From NCBI GenBank assembly GCA_025455505.1, contig JALOMK010000025.1, positions 1 to 14,953 of the forward strand: a stretch of DNA of 14,953 nt. Reading direction: 5' to 3'. Source of the stretch: Bacteroidales bacterium (GTDB taxonomy: Bacteria > Bacteroidota > Bacteroidia > Bacteroidales > VadinHA17). Within the stretch, counting starts at the first letter, position 1; the number at the start of each line of letters is the position of its first letter. The notes under the pieces are model-generated. The model saw only the letters and a program-made list of their open reading frames with translations. It was not told the DNA's origin and ran no database searches. Position numbers and translations under genes: made by a program. Shown piece after piece: positions 14,319 through 14,953 of the stretch.

Positions 14319-14953
14319 TTCCGTCACTGAGGGAAAGGATCTTCAATGCCGGGGGCAGTGAAGATTTTCCCGGCCTGGCCCTGGAGGTTTTCAGGCACCA
14401 GGCAGTAAATAATCCTGTCTATGCCGAGTTCATCCTGAACCTGGGTCTCGATTACCGCTCGGTGAGCTCTGTCTGCGAAATTCCCTTTCTCCCGGCTGAG
14501 ATATTCAAGTCGAGGGAGGTCGTTACAGGAAAGGGGAAGGCTGAAACTGTTTTCGAAAGCAGCAGCACAACAGGATCTGTGCCTTCACGTCACTACGTAA
14601 CAGATCTCTCACTATACGAGAAAAGCTTCCTTGAATCATTCAGAATGTTCTACGGAGATCCCTCAGGGTACCTGATTGCAGCCCTCCTTCCTTCATACAC
14701 CGAAAGGGAAGGATCGTCGCTTGTGTATATGGTAAGCAGGCTGATTGAAAAAAGCCGTGTGGAGGGAAGTGCTTTTTACAGGGGAAATGAGGACGGGATG
14801 ATCAGGATTCTGACCGGCGCCAGGGATGACGGCAAAAAGGTTCTCCTTGTCGGGGTGAGTTTTGCCCTCCTCGACCTCAGGGAAGGCAGAGTAACTGATC
14901 TTTCGGGGATAACTGTTATGGAGACAGGCGGCATGAAGGGCAGGCGCAGGGAA
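14315..14953 (+). CDS. LuxE-type acyl-protein synthetase / acyltransferase, 5' part
   Basis: The reading frame is open from ATG 14315 to the window edge (213 codons), so the C-terminus is missing. It matches the LuxE/acyl-protein synthetase family, which activates or transfers fatty-acyl groups and is related to AMP-forming ligases. Family-like stretches are EIPFLPAEIFKS (about 58-69), ESSSTTGS (about 85-92; the usual phosphate-binding motif is SSGTTG, so one Gly is Ser here), ALLPSYTEREGSSLVYMV, and METGGMKGRRRE at the visible end. Bacteroidota carry non-luminous homologues of unknown substrate. The start overlaps the lipoprotein stop by 4 bases. The family is fairly sure; the reaction is inferred. 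Confidence 0.85.
   Translation, partial: MIPSLRERIFNAGGSEDFPGLALEVFRHQAVNNPVYAEFILNLGLDYRSVSSVCEIPFLPAEIFKSREVVTGKGKAETVFESSSTTGSVPSRHYVTDLSLYEKSFLESFRMFYGDPSGYLIAALLPSYTEREGSSLVYMVSRLIEKSRVEGSAFYRGNEDGMIRILTGARDDGKKVLLVGVSFALLDLREGRVTDLSGITVMETGGMKGRRRE

Overview
The window looks like the chromosome of a Bacteroidota bacterium, most likely a free-living, Bacteroidales-like member. The evidence is the type IX secretion/gliding genes (porX, porW/sprE, gldH), the PSP1-protein/gldH gene pair, several promoters of the Bacteroidota type (TTTG or TTG, about 20 bases, then TAnnTTTG), and lineage-typical versions of Mrp, DNA polymerase III delta-prime and alanine dehydrogenase. No rRNA, tRNA, CRISPR array, insertion sequence or phage gene was seen. 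The gene content is core housekeeping rather than a genomic island.

Layout. At the left edge is the 3' end of a peptidase S66 (LD-carboxypeptidase) gene on the + strand, which converges on ald. From 357 to 12169 every gene is on the minus strand. Read in the direction of transcription they are: tpx, holB, a ricT-like PSP1 gene, gldH, trmB, an alkyltransferase-like gene, mrp and a NifU-domain gene; then, from a new candidate promoter, porW, porX and tsaE; then ald from its own strong promoter. Spacing is tight throughout, with four overlaps and several gaps under 20 bases. From 12170 to 12346 lies a divergent promoter region. To its right, on the + strand, are pgk, a repeat-bearing spacer, an unrecognised lipoprotein gene and the 5' part of a LuxE-type acyltransferase gene that runs off the window.

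How the genes relate. porW (outer-membrane-associated TPR lipoprotein) and porX (response regulator with a PglZ phosphodiesterase domain) overlap by 4 bases and form a type IX secretion/gliding unit with tsaE (t6A tRNA modification). gldH, about 2.6 kb upstream of porW, serves the same machinery. mrp and the NifU-domain gene form an Fe-S cluster pair. trmB is a second tRNA modification gene, and the ATL gene concerns recognition of alkylated DNA.

The most striking observation is in pgk: a perfect 31-bp tandem duplication at 12402-12463 breaks the reading frame close to the start of an otherwise intact phosphoglycerate kinase. It is either a real mutation (possibly reversible) or an assembly error. 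Other points are an 'alanine dehydrogenase' that lacks two of the classical active-site residues, an Mrp without its CPxC motif next to a NifU-type CxxC protein, and a five-unit 8-bp repeat next to a perfect 24-bp palindrome after pgk. I did not find a convincing wholly new system; the unexplained material lies mainly in the pgk 5' end and the 13641-13778 spacer.
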